This document shows, in pieces, positions 25,487 through 34,035 of a stretch of 43,820 nt of DNA. The stretch is taken from the NCBI GenBank assembly GCA_031082285.1, contig JAVHLK010000033.1, positions 1-43,820 of the forward strand, given 5' to 3'. The stretch comes from Desulfomonilaceae bacterium. GTDB taxonomy: Bacteria > Desulfobacterota > Desulfomonilia > Desulfomonilales > Desulfomonilaceae. The notes under the pieces are model-generated. The model made no database searches and had not been told where the DNA came from. It was given only the letters and a program-made list of their open reading frames with translations. Position 1 is the stretch's first letter; every line of letters starts with the position of its first letter. Position numbers and translations under genes: made by a program.

Positions 25487-27377
25487 TGAAGAGGACACTC
25501 TGCCCAAGCTTCTCGTGAGGAACTACCTGAAATACGGATCCGGCCAAGTGGCCATCCGAGAGAAGCACATGGGTATATGGCAGAGTTACTCCTGGCAGGC
25601 CTACTTCGAAATCGTCAAGTATCTCGGCCTCGCGTTGCTCTCCCTTGGGCTGAATCGGGGCGAGCGGGTTTCCATTCTCGCCGAGAACAAGCCCCACGCT
25701 TTCTGGTACGAAATCGCCGCTCATTCCGTCGGAGGGGTTGTCGTGGGTATCTTCGCAGACTGTACTCCGCCTGAAGTTGAATACTACGTGAAGCATTCCG
25801 ACTCCCGTTTCGTCATCTGCCAGGATCAAGAACAGGTGGACAAAGTCCTGGAAATAAAGGGGAACCTTCCGGATCTTGAAAAGGTTATCTACTGGGATTC
25901 CAAGGGACTCTGGAGCTACTCGGACTCCATACTCATGAATATGGAGGAGATGCTCCAACTCGGTCGCCGAATTGACAGGGAACAGCCCGGACTTTTCCAC
26001 AAGTGTGTTTCCGAGGGCAGCGGCGATGACCTGGCCGTTTTTCTCTATAGCTCCGGGACCACCGGTAACCCCAAAGCCGCGATGGTTACCCAGGAAGCGC
26101 TGATCGGCATGGCCAAAGCGGTCAACGAGGTGGATCGATACGAGGAGAATGAGGAATATCTCTCTTTCCTGCCCATCGCTTGGATCGCCGAACAGCTCTT
26201 CGGAGTGGCCTGCTCCCTCTACTACTGCCTTCGCACGAATTTCCCGGAAGAACCCGAGACGGTCCAGGACAACATTCGTGAAATAGGTCCTCAGGTGGTC
26301 TTTTTCGGGCCGCGCTTATGGGAAAATCTCATCCGAATGATCCAGGTGAGCATTGAAGATTCGGGCTTTCTGCAAAGGGCCTGTTACCGAACCGCACTCA
26401 GCATCGGCAAAAAAAAGGCGCAATACGCCATGTCGGGAAAGAGTCCGGGTATTGCTTTATCCATATTCTGCTTCCTGGCCGAAAGGCTTGTTTTTGGGCC
26501 TCTAAGGGACAATATCGGGCTGCGAATGACTCGAGTGGGGTACTCCGCGGGAGCGGCAATCAGCCCCGATGTCATCAGCTATTTTCATGCGATCGGCGTG
26601 AACCTGAAACAGCTCTACGGAGGCTCTGAAATAGGCGTCGTCACTCTTCACCGGGATGGCGACATTAAACCCGAGAGCTGTGGCCTGCCGCTTCCCGGTG
26701 TGGATTTCAGAATATCCGACGACGGCGAGATCCATGTGCGCACCAGTCACATGTTTAGCGGGTACTACGGGGCGGAAGACAAAACACGAGAAAAGGTTGT
26801 AAACGGCTGGTACCACACTGGTGACTTCGGGCATTTTGACGCGGATGGCCATCTCATCGTCATGGACCGTATGGAGGATCTCATGGATCTGGGCGAGGGT
26901 TTGAAATTCTCACCTCAGTTCTGCGAGGTCCGCCTGCGCTTTTCGCCGTACATAAAGGACGTGCTCGTAGTAGCGCGTCCGGACGAATCATTCGTAGGCG
27001 CCCTGGTCAACATCGATCTGAACAATGTCGGCCAATGGGCGGAAGCGCGCCATATCTCGTACACAACTTTCGTGGATCTCTCCCAGAAACTGGAAGTGAT
27101 TGAGTTGGTCCGCCGGCAGATCGCCGAAGTCAATGAGATGCTTCCGGATTACTCGCGGATTCGCAGGTTCATCAATCTCTACAAGGAATTCGATCCCGAC
27201 GAAGCTGAAATGACCCGAACACGGAAGCTTCGTCGAACCTTTGTTGAGGAGCGCTTCAAAGCCTTGATCGACGGAATCTACGGGGAAGACGAGACGATCG
27301 AGATCTCATCGGAGATAACCTACCGCGACGGTAGAAAAAGCCTCATGAAGAATCGCATACAGGTAGTTTCCGTTTAG
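25467..27377 (+). CDS. Long-chain-type acyl-CoA synthetase encoded inside transporter cassette B
   Basis: The open frame extends to 25305, but that part lies inside livG. I start at the ATG at 25467 (636 residues) because the protein then aligns from its N-terminus with the cassette A synthetase (TLPKLLVRN against TLPKLLLRH). Motifs are YSSGTTGNPKAAM, LYGGSEIGV, WYHTGDFGHFDADGH and TRTRKLRR. The predicted reaction is acid + ATP + CoA to acyl-CoA + AMP + PPi. The tight link to the importer suggests coupled uptake and activation. Several substrate-pocket stretches differ from the cassette A copy, so the two systems may prefer different acids. Confidence 0.93.
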   Translation: MNQSARSEEDTLPKLLVRNYLKYGSGQVAIREKHMGIWQSYSWQAYFEIVKYLGLALLSLGLNRGERVSILAENKPHAFWYEIAAHSVGGVVVGIFADCTPPEVEYYVKHSDSRFVICQDQEQVDKVLEIKGNLPDLEKVIYWDSKGLWSYSDSILMNMEEMLQLGRRIDREQPGLFHKCVSEGSGDDLAVFLYSSGTTGNPKAAMVTQEALIGMAKAVNEVDRYEENEEYLSFLPIAWIAEQLFGVACSLYYCLRTNFPEEPETVQDNIREIGPQVVFFGPRLWENLIRMIQVSIEDSGFLQRACYRTALSIGKKKAQYAMSGKSPGIALSIFCFLAERLVFGPLRDNIGLRMTRVGYSAGAAISPDVISYFHAIGVNLKQLYGGSEIGVVTLHRDGDIKPESCGLPLPGVDFRISDDGEIHVRTSHMFSGYYGAEDKTREKVVNGWYHTGDFGHFDADGHLIVMDRMEDLMDLGEGLKFSPQFCEVRLRFSPYIKDVLVVARPDESFVGALVNIDLNNVGQWAEARHISYTTFVDLSQKLEVIELVRRQIAEVNEMLPDYSRIRRFINLYKEFDPDEAEMTRTRKLRRTFVEERFKALIDGIYGEDETIEISSEITYRDGRKSLMKNRIQVVSV

Positions 27378-27390
27378 AGGAGCAGACGCC

Positions 27391-28272
27391 GTGCTATCAC
27401 TACTGCCCCAGTTTGTCGTTACCGGTCTCCTTATAGGAAGTGTGTACGCACTTATAGCCGTCAGCATCGTGCTGGTGTTCAAGGCTACCAGAATTTTCAA
27501 TTTCGCCGTAGGAGAGTTGCTTGCTCTCGGAGGGTATTTCTGTTTTTCCTTCGTAGTCTGGTGGCACTTTCCATTATGGCTTGCCCTCTTGGGCGCTCTC
27601 ATGATGGCCGTAGTCACGGGGTTCCTCGTCGAACGTCTTGTCTTGCGCCCGCTCCTGAGCCAATCTCTCCTGACGATAATAATGGCGACGCTTGCCCTCG
27701 GTGTTCTCCTTCGGGGGCTGATGCTCATGATATGGACGGGGTACGACGTTGCGTTTCCCAAGAACCTGCTTCCCGGCAGGACCGTGTTGGTGGGAGATGT
27801 TGCCATGTCTCACGAGCTGCTGTGGGCGGGTGCGATTGCCGTGACAAGCTTTGCCGCCCTGGCCTTCTTCTTCATGAAGACCAACACGGGATTGCGTATG
27901 AGAGCAGTCTCCGAAGATCATGAGCTTTCCATGGCTTGTGGTGTAAACATTACGGTCGTGTTCGCGGTGACCTGGGTGTTGGCGGTTATTTTGGGGACTC
28001 TTGCGGGCTTCCTGATGGGATACAGGCTTTCCCTTGCGCCCTCGTACACGCCGCTGCTCGCCTTGAAGGCCTTTCCCGCGGTCATCTTCGGCGGACTGGA
28101 ATCCATTACGGGCGCTCTGGTCGGCGGACTGGTCGTGGGACTCATCGAGGCTGTTGTCGGAGGTCTGATCGATCCGAATCTCGGAGAGATTTCGGCCTAC
28201 GTTCTTCTGCTGATCGTGCTCTTCATTCGACCGGAGGGTCTATTCGGACTCAAAAGGATAGAGAGAATTTAA
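27391..28272 (+). CDS. livH: Branched-chain-type ABC transporter permease LivH (cassette B)
   Basis: This 293-residue hydrophobic permease starts at a GTG with GAGGAG 8 nt upstream. The N-terminus GLLIGSVYALIAVSIVLVFK and the C-terminus RPEGLFGLKRIERI match the cassette A LivH in position and pattern. It begins 13 bp after the synthetase stop. Its own stop lies one base before the livM start. Confidence 0.93.
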   Translation: MLSLLPQFVVTGLLIGSVYALIAVSIVLVFKATRIFNFAVGELLALGGYFCFSFVVWWHFPLWLALLGALMMAVVTGFLVERLVLRPLLSQSLLTIIMATLALGVLLRGLMLMIWTGYDVAFPKNLLPGRTVLVGDVAMSHELLWAGAIAVTSFAALAFFFMKTNTGLRMRAVSEDHELSMACGVNITVVFAVTWVLAVILGTLAGFLMGYRLSLAPSYTPLLALKAFPAVIFGGLESITGALVGGLVVGLIEAVVGGLIDPNLGEISAYVLLLIVLFIRPEGLFGLKRIERI

Positions 28273-28273
28273 C

Positions 28274-29332
28274 ATGTGGCGCCCCTGCGGAACCTTTGAC
28301 GATACGTACGAAAAGGACGTGACCATCATGAGAACGGCCGCCCAGTGGGCCGTCACGATAGCCGGTCTAGTCTTGCTCGGTCTGCTTCCGTTCCTGCTCG
28401 GCGGCGGGTTGATCACTACGCTGAACCTGATAGGGGTATCCGTGGTAAGCATCATGGGTCTGCACATCCTTACGGGTCTCACGGGGCAGATCTCGCTTGG
28501 ACACGGCGCCTTCATGGGTGTCGGCGCCTACGCCATGATGATGTTGATGAATCTGACGGGCTTTTCTTTTTGGCTCGCCATGCCCTTGGCCGTTCTCACA
28601 TCGGGTCTGGTCGGTCTCTTCTTCGGGCTGCCGTCGCTGCGGATCAAAGGATTCTATCTGGCCATGGCCACGCTAGCCGCCCAGTTCATCATTCCCTGGA
28701 CAATCATCAACGTTCGCCCCGACCTAACCGGAGGCACATCTACGCTCACCGTGGACGCGCCCAACCTATTCGGGTTCGCCTTCTCTTCCCAGCAGCGAAT
28801 TTTCTACCTGGTAATGGCCTTTGCCGTGATCTCGGTCATCCTTGCCCGCAATTTGCAGCGATCCAAAGTCGGCCGGGCATTCGTGGCGATACGCGACAAT
28901 GATCTTGCCGCTGAAATCATGGGCGTGGAAATTTTCAGATACAAATTACTCGCATTCTTCATTTGCTCACTTTACTCGGGTCTCGGCGGCTGCCTCCTCG
29001 CAGTGTGGATGGGGGCCGTGAATGTGGATTCCTTTCTGTTGCACGAGTCGATCTGGTACCTGGGCATGATCATCGTAGGCGGTCTTGGATCCGTACCCGG
29101 TGCGGTCTTTGGAGTGGTCTTTATTCGCTTCCTGGAGATCGTATCCCAGTCAATCGGGCCTCCAATCGCAGGATTCTTTCCCGATGCCATAGGCGCCGCA
29201 GTAAAAAGCGGTATTAGCCCGTTCATTTTCGGACTGGTTATTCTGCTCTTCCTCGCGTACGAGCCAAGGGGACTTGCCCACCGGTGGGAGATTTTCAAGC
29301 ATTTCTATCGCCGGTGGCCGTTTTCACACTAG
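28274..29332 (+). CDS. livM: Branched-chain-type ABC transporter permease LivM (cassette B)
   Basis: This 352-residue permease is equal in length to the cassette A LivM and shares the MWRPCG start, the LTGQISLGHGAFM segment, the GLPSLRIKGFYLAMATLAAQF block and RPDLTGGTS. The N-terminal charged leader (FDDTYEKD) precedes the first membrane helix. One base separates it from livH, so translation is almost certainly coupled. Confidence 0.94.
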   Translation: MWRPCGTFDDTYEKDVTIMRTAAQWAVTIAGLVLLGLLPFLLGGGLITTLNLIGVSVVSIMGLHILTGLTGQISLGHGAFMGVGAYAMMMLMNLTGFSFWLAMPLAVLTSGLVGLFFGLPSLRIKGFYLAMATLAAQFIIPWTIINVRPDLTGGTSTLTVDAPNLFGFAFSSQQRIFYLVMAFAVISVILARNLQRSKVGRAFVAIRDNDLAAEIMGVEIFRYKLLAFFICSLYSGLGGCLLAVWMGAVNVDSFLLHESIWYLGMIIVGGLGSVPGAVFGVVFIRFLEIVSQSIGPPIAGFFPDAIGAAVKSGISPFIFGLVILLFLAYEPRGLAHRWEIFKHFYRRWPFSH

Positions 29333-29381
29333 GTCTGGGGCTATTGCCCGAATCGTCAACCTGCAAACATAGGAGGAGAAC

Positions 29382-30632
29382 ATGATGTCTGCCGCAGGAC
29401 GGAGTATCGGAAGAATTGCCGGGTATGCACTCTTGGTCTTTCTTGTTCTTGCCCTGGTGGGGCCGTCCCCATCCATGGCCGACAAACCCAAGAGTCTTGC
29501 AGTGGCGATCATCGGTGATCTGACCGGTCCCTATGCGTCCGTTGTGGGACCCATGGCCCCGGGCTGCGAGGATGCCGTCAAGTATGTCAATGAGAAACTC
29601 GGGGGGATAGACGGCGTGAAGATGGAACTTCTCGTGAAGGACAACACTGGAAAGGCCGCATTGGGAATCCAGCAGTATGAGGAACTTATTAACATGAAGC
29701 CCAAACCGCTGTTTTTTGGGGTTCCGCATACCCCGACGGCCGAAGCATTACGGGAGAAGGTATTAAGAGATGAAGCCATCGGTTTTTTCCCCAGCAGTAT
29801 CGATGACCTCTACCCTCAAGGGAACACCTACGGCTTCTATGCTCTGTACGCCGGAATGACCGCCACTGCGGTTAGGTGGGTGAAAGACAACTGGAAGGAA
29901 GAAAGAAATCCTCGAATCGCCATAATCACCTGGGACCAGGCCTACGGGCGAGCACCGCTCATTCCGGAGTTTTTCGATTACTGCAAGAAGATTGGGGTGG
30001 ATATAGTGGCCCAGGAACTCTTCGGCGTGCGGGACGTCGATCTTACCACCCACTTGACTCGCATCAAGGCGCAAAAGCCTGACTGGCTGCTGACAAACTG
30101 CACTGGATCCGGGCCGGTGGCAATCATGAGAGCGGCCAAGGAACTCGGCATGAAGACGAAACTGCTCAACACCGTCGGCGGCGGGTGGGGTACGATGCGG
30201 CTCGATCCGGCGCTATTCGAGGGATGCGTCTCAGTACTTCACAATATCTCTTACGACAATGAGACTCACCCTGGAGTGAAACTCGTCAAGCAGTACCTCA
30301 AGGAAAACAATCGAAGCATCAAAGAGCAAACCAACTTCTACATCATTGGTTGGCAGTACATTCTCATGATTCACAAGGTAGTGCAAAGCGCCGCAGCCAA
30401 GGTAGGATGGGACAAACTCGATACGGCAGCCATAAAAGCCGAATTGAACACGCTAACGAACTGGGAGCCCTTGGACGGCATCGTAAAGGTGACATACACC
30501 GAGAAGAAACGCTCCTCTCCCTGGTTGGTGGTGTACAAGATCGAGGGAGGAAAACTTGTTCCAGCCGGAGGCCTAGGGGGCGAAGGTAAATTCGTGGAAG
30601 CCCCGGACATGACGCCGGAGAATTTTCGTTAA
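29382..30632 (+). CDS. Periplasmic substrate-binding protein of transporter cassette B
   Basis: This 416-residue exported receptor begins at an ATG (a second ATG follows at once) with AGGAGG at 29371-29376. The signal peptide has basic residues, a hydrophobic core (YALLVFLVLALV) and a probable cut after SMA before DKPK. The mature part starts LAVAIIGDLTGPYASVVGP, nearly parallel to the cassette A receptor. ITWDQAYGRA and FGVRDVDLTTHLTR are conserved between the two. Differences in the segment after NMKPKP (FFGVPHTP here, FIDMYITP in cassette A) may mark different ligands. A very strong hairpin follows the gene. Confidence 0.92.
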   Translation: MMSAAGRSIGRIAGYALLVFLVLALVGPSPSMADKPKSLAVAIIGDLTGPYASVVGPMAPGCEDAVKYVNEKLGGIDGVKMELLVKDNTGKAALGIQQYEELINMKPKPLFFGVPHTPTAEALREKVLRDEAIGFFPSSIDDLYPQGNTYGFYALYAGMTATAVRWVKDNWKEERNPRIAIITWDQAYGRAPLIPEFFDYCKKIGVDIVAQELFGVRDVDLTTHLTRIKAQKPDWLLTNCTGSGPVAIMRAAKELGMKTKLLNTVGGGWGTMRLDPALFEGCVSVLHNISYDNETHPGVKLVKQYLKENNRSIKEQTNFYIIGWQYILMIHKVVQSAAAKVGWDKLDTAAIKAELNTLTNWEPLDGIVKVTYTEKKRSSPWLVVYKIEGGKLVPAGGLGGEGKFVEAPDMTPENFR

Positions 30633-30656
30633 TCGTCACATCTATCCAAGAGAATG

Positions 30657-30688
30657 CGGCGCCGCAGCGTCCGACCGCTGCGGCGCCG
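30657..30688 (+). other. Very stable intercistronic hairpin between binding-protein gene and livF (cassette B)
   Basis: CGGCGCCGCAGCG and CGCTGCGGCGCCG form a perfect 13-bp, nearly all-GC stem around a 6-nt loop, 24 bp after the receptor stop. There is no T-run directly after it. The position corresponds to the hairpin at 7171 in cassette A although the sequence differs. Confidence 0.7.
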
Positions 30689-30722
30689 GACGGCTATGCC
30701 TTTTCCGGCATTTCGGTTCCAG

Positions 30723-30739
30723 AGGAGGTGATTACAATT
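30723..30739 (+). promoter_or_regulatory. Strong Shine-Dalgarno followed by a possible ATT start codon for livF
   Basis: AGGAGGTGA (30723-30731) is a full anti-Shine-Dalgarno match. The only nearby standard start codon, GTG at 30728, lies inside this site, so it is badly spaced. The codon with ideal spacing is ATT at 30737. From there the protein aligns without a gap to the ATG start of the cassette A LivF. Confidence 0.6.
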
Positions 30740-31531
30740 CTCGCAGTCAATCAGGTTGAGGTTTTCTATCATAAAGTAATTCAGGTTCTTAAAGGGGTGA
30801 CCCTGAAAGTGAATGACGGCCAGGTCGTCGCATTGCTGGGCGCCAACGGAGCTGGAAAGACTACCACCTTGAAGGCAATATCGGGATTGTTAAGGGCGGA
30901 GGCCGGAGAGGTCACGGAAGGCAACGTGGTCTTCAGGGATCGAAGAATCGACAGAGACTTGCCGCACGCTATCGCACGGCAGGGCATAATACAGGTCCTT
31001 GAAGGCCGGCGGGTTTTTCAGCACCTGACGGTCGAAGAGAACATGCGGGTGGGATTCCTGGGACTGGGAGGTGAAGAGGAAGCCGGCCGCATTCTTCAAA
31101 TGATATATGATTTCTTTCCGAGGCTGTCCCCCTTGAAAGATCGAGTAAGCGGATTCCTCTCAGGTGGTGAACAGCAGATGATGGTCATCGGCAGAGCCCT
31201 GATGTCAAACCCCAAGATTATGCTCCTGGATGAACCTTCTCTTGGTCTGGCTCCTTTGCTCATAGACAAAATTTTCGAGATCGTCCACCGAATCAACCAA
31301 GAGCAGAAAACCGCGATTCTCCTTGTAGAGCAGAATGCGCTGGCGGCCCTGGAGATTGCCCACTACTGTTATGTTATGGAAGATGGTCGAATCGTCATGG
31401 ATGGGCTGGCAGAAAAACTCCAACATAACGAAGACATAAAGGAATTCTACCTCGGTCTGAACTCGGTGGGTACACGCAAGAGTTACCGAGAGGTAAAGCA
31501 CTACAAGCGCCGTAAGCGGTGGTTGTCATAG
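30737..31531 (+). CDS. livF: Branched-chain-type ABC transporter ATP-binding protein LivF (cassette B), probable ATT start
   Basis: This ATPase has 264 residues if it starts at ATT (30737) and 267 from the GTG at 30728. Walker A GANGAGKTT, signature LSGGEQQMM and Walker B IMLLDEPSLGLAP are present. The first residues align as ILAVNQVEVF with MLVVQQIEVF of the cassette A LivF, the main reason for choosing ATT. Like that paralogue it carries a basic C-terminal extension, GTRKSYREVKHYKRRKRWL, beyond the normal LivF length. It ends 141 bp before the next dehydrogenase. Confidence 0.92.
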   Translation: MLAVNQVEVFYHKVIQVLKGVTLKVNDGQVVALLGANGAGKTTTLKAISGLLRAEAGEVTEGNVVFRDRRIDRDLPHAIARQGIIQVLEGRRVFQHLTVEENMRVGFLGLGGEEEAGRILQMIYDFFPRLSPLKDRVSGFLSGGEQQMMVIGRALMSNPKIMLLDEPSLGLAPLLIDKIFEIVHRINQEQKTAILLVEQNALAALEIAHYCYVMEDGRIVMDGLAEKLQHNEDIKEFYLGLNSVGTRKSYREVKHYKRRKRWLS

Positions 31532-31672
31532 GAGCCGGTTGGAGTGGGCCGATGGGTTTGGAGCTGCTCCACAATCACACGAGAAGATTGGAGAACGACG
31601 CAAACCGGCAGTCGGCAGCGGGTTTGCTATGCTTCAATGTGGGATCGTCACACCCAAATCGGAGGGAGCCTC

Positions 31673-32851
31673 ATGGATTTCGAACTGACGGAAGAGCAGA
31701 GAATTGTTCAGCAAAACGTGCGGCGGTTCATGCTCAAGGAGATATGGCCCGTCGCGGAGCAGATCGACCGCGAAGACAAGCTCCCGCTGGACGTATGGAA
31801 GTCCATGGGTGATTTGGGAATCCTGGGGGTCACGGTCCCTGAAGAATATGGCGGCTCCGATTTCGAGCTCCTGACGGCAGTCCTGGTGATCGAGCAGATC
31901 GGTCGAGTTTGTCCTGCGTTGGCCGTGTCGTACGGGGCTCACGCGAACTTGTGTGCGGATAATCTTAACCGAAACGGTACGGAAGTTCAAAAGCGGAAGT
32001 ATCTGCCGGGTCTCTGTTCCGGAGACTTGATCGGTTGTTTGGCCCTCACGGAGCCAAATGCCGGCTCGGACGCCATGTCAATCCGAACCGGCGCCGTAGA
32101 GGATGGAGACTGGTTCGTCTTGAACGGTACGAAGATGTTCATCACCAATGCGCCGATCGGCGACGTGTTCATCGTGTACGCGAGAACCGGCCAATCCCGT
32201 CCCGTAAAGGAGAGTTTCACCGCATTTATCGTCGAAAAGGGGTTCCCCGGGTTCAGGGTCTCTCGAGCTTTGGAGAAGATGGGGAATCGTGGTTCCCCAA
32301 CCGGTGAAATTGTCTTCGAGGACTGCCGCGTCCCTCGAGAAAATGTGCTGGGACAGGTTAACGGCGGCGTGAAGGTCATGATGGGAGGCCTGGACGTGGA
32401 ACGGGCGTTTTTCTCCGGCGAACCATTAGGGATTGCGCAAGGGGCATTTGAACTTGCCCGGCAATACGCCATGCAGCGGGAACAATTCGGACGACCCATC
32501 GCTGATTTTCAGTTGATCAAGGCGAAACTTGCCGACATGTACACGGAGATTGAAGCTGCACGCGGCCTGGTATACAGGGCCGCCATTTTGGCGGATGGGA
32601 TGCAACGGGGCGGTAAAGGTACGGAAGTGCACAAATTGGCCGCCGCGGCAATGCTCTTCGCCGCGGAGACCGCTACCCGTGTGGCAAACCAAGCGCTGCA
32701 GATTCACGGCGGGTACGGCTACATGCTCGAATATCCCATCAACCGTTACTACAGAGACTCTAAGCTCTATGAAATAGGGGCGGGCACTTCCGAGATACGC
32801 CGAATGCTGATCGCCGATGAAATTCTGCAGAGGGGACTGGAATATGTGTGA
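31673..32851 (+). CDS. Acyl-CoA dehydrogenase (second of three)
   Basis: I start it at the ATG at 31673, with GGAGGGAG ahead, which gives 392 residues beginning MDFELTEEQRIVQQNVRRF, a textbook ACAD N-terminus. The upstream extension to 31544 has no family similarity. It contains ALTEPNAGSDA, NGTKMFITNAP and GGYGYMLEYPINRYYRD with the catalytic Glu at about 353, and IGAGTSEIRR. It is closest in pattern to the dehydrogenase at 8156. The next dehydrogenase gene overlaps its end by 8 bp; two adjacent ACAD genes may encode a heteromer, as known for steroid-type ACADs, or two separate enzymes. Confidence 0.95.
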   Translation: MDFELTEEQRIVQQNVRRFMLKEIWPVAEQIDREDKLPLDVWKSMGDLGILGVTVPEEYGGSDFELLTAVLVIEQIGRVCPALAVSYGAHANLCADNLNRNGTEVQKRKYLPGLCSGDLIGCLALTEPNAGSDAMSIRTGAVEDGDWFVLNGTKMFITNAPIGDVFIVYARTGQSRPVKESFTAFIVEKGFPGFRVSRALEKMGNRGSPTGEIVFEDCRVPRENVLGQVNGGVKVMMGGLDVERAFFSGEPLGIAQGAFELARQYAMQREQFGRPIADFQLIKAKLADMYTEIEAARGLVYRAAILADGMQRGGKGTEVHKLAAAAMLFAAETATRVANQALQIHGGYGYMLEYPINRYYRDSKLYEIGAGTSEIRRMLIADEILQRGLEYV

Positions 32852-34010
32852 AATGACCGATCCCGTCGTCGTGGGGCTGACCGAAGACGAGAAGATCTTG
32901 AAAGAAACCGTGAGACGGTTTGCGGAACAGGAAATAGCCCCGAGGGCACGGGAGATGGACGCAAAGGACGTATTTCCGCGCGAGGTGATGTCCGGCCTCG
33001 GAAAACTCGGTCTTCTGGGCATTACGGTTCCGGAGGAGTATGGTGGCGCGGGCGCCGGCATCCGGGCTCAGGCAATAGTGGTAGAAGAGTTGGCCCGGGT
33101 GAGCGCTGCGGTAACGTCTTCGTACGCCGCGCACTCAAATCTCGTTCTGGATAATCTGAACAGACACGCCGGCCCGTCAATCAAGGAGAAATACTTTCCC
33201 GCTCTATGCACGGGCGAGGCTATAGGATGTCTGGCAATTACGGAACCGGGCGCGGGCTCGGACGCTATTTCCATGCGCTGTACCGCCCGTAGAGACGGCG
33301 ACGCCTACATCCTGAACGGGACCAAGATCTTTATAACCAACGGCCCGGTAGCCGACGTGATCGTTGTTTATGCCAAGACGGAACCGAAGCTGGGTTCGAA
33401 GGGGATCAGTACATTTGTGGTCGAGAAGGATTTCCCGGGATTCTCCGTCGGGCGCAAAATCGCCAAAATGGGACACAGAGGGTCTCCCTTCGGAGAGCTC
33501 ATTTTTCAGGACTGCCGCGTTCCAGCGGAGAATCTTGTGGGCGAGGAGAACTCCATGGTGCGGATGGTCCTGCAAGGCCTTCATCGTGAGCGGATCATCT
33601 GGTCCTCGGAGGCTGTAGGTATTGCACAGGGGGCGTATGCCATTGCGAGAAAGTACGTTGTTGAGCGGGAACAGTTTGGTAGGGTGCTCGCCGATTTTCA
33701 GATGGTCCAAGAGAAGCTGGTGGATATGGCCTTGGACATCAACTTGGGACGATTGCTGGTGCGACGATGCGCTGTTATGGCGGATATGGGAATGAACGCA
33801 GAAGTCGCTTTGGAAGCATCATATGCCAAACTGTTTACGGGTGAAATGGCTGAGCGGGTTACGTCAAAAGGCTTGCACATGTTGGGAGGGTACGGATATA
33901 CTCAAGAGTTCCAGATAGAAAGATACTTTCGGGATGCTAAGGCCATGCCGATCGGGGCCGGTACCTCTGAAATCCAGAGGCTAATTATTGCGCGCAAGCT
34001 TCTGGAGTAA
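32844..34010 (+). CDS. Acyl-CoA dehydrogenase (third of three)
   Basis: This 388-residue ACAD begins at the ATG at 32844 with GAGGGG 8 nt upstream and overlaps the preceding gene. It has AITEPGAGSDA, NGTKIFITNGP and GGYGYTQEFQIERYFRD with the catalytic Glu at about 355, and IGAGTSEIQR. The stretch before the catalytic Glu (HMLGGYGY) departs from the IHGGYGY of the other two, so its substrate may differ. Electrons would go to an ETF that is not encoded in this window. Confidence 0.95.
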   Translation: MCEMTDPVVVGLTEDEKILKETVRRFAEQEIAPRAREMDAKDVFPREVMSGLGKLGLLGITVPEEYGGAGAGIRAQAIVVEELARVSAAVTSSYAAHSNLVLDNLNRHAGPSIKEKYFPALCTGEAIGCLAITEPGAGSDAISMRCTARRDGDAYILNGTKIFITNGPVADVIVVYAKTEPKLGSKGISTFVVEKDFPGFSVGRKIAKMGHRGSPFGELIFQDCRVPAENLVGEENSMVRMVLQGLHRERIIWSSEAVGIAQGAYAIARKYVVEREQFGRVLADFQMVQEKLVDMALDINLGRLLVRRCAVMADMGMNAEVALEASYAKLFTGEMAERVTSKGLHMLGGYGYTQEFQIERYFRDAKAMPIGAGTSEIQRLIIARKLLE

Positions 34011-34035
34011 GACAGTCGGAGAGGAGTGCACTAAT

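Noticed and set aside
1224-31531. Transporters as branched-chain amino-acid importers
   Set aside because: The protein family name suggests it, but the synthetase inside each cassette and the CoA-thioester genes around them argue for carboxylic-acid uptake.
31553-31568. Sigma-54-like GG-N10-GC before the dehydrogenase at 31673
   Set aside because: The CAC of the -24 element and the TT of the -12 element are not matched; a chance hit is likely.
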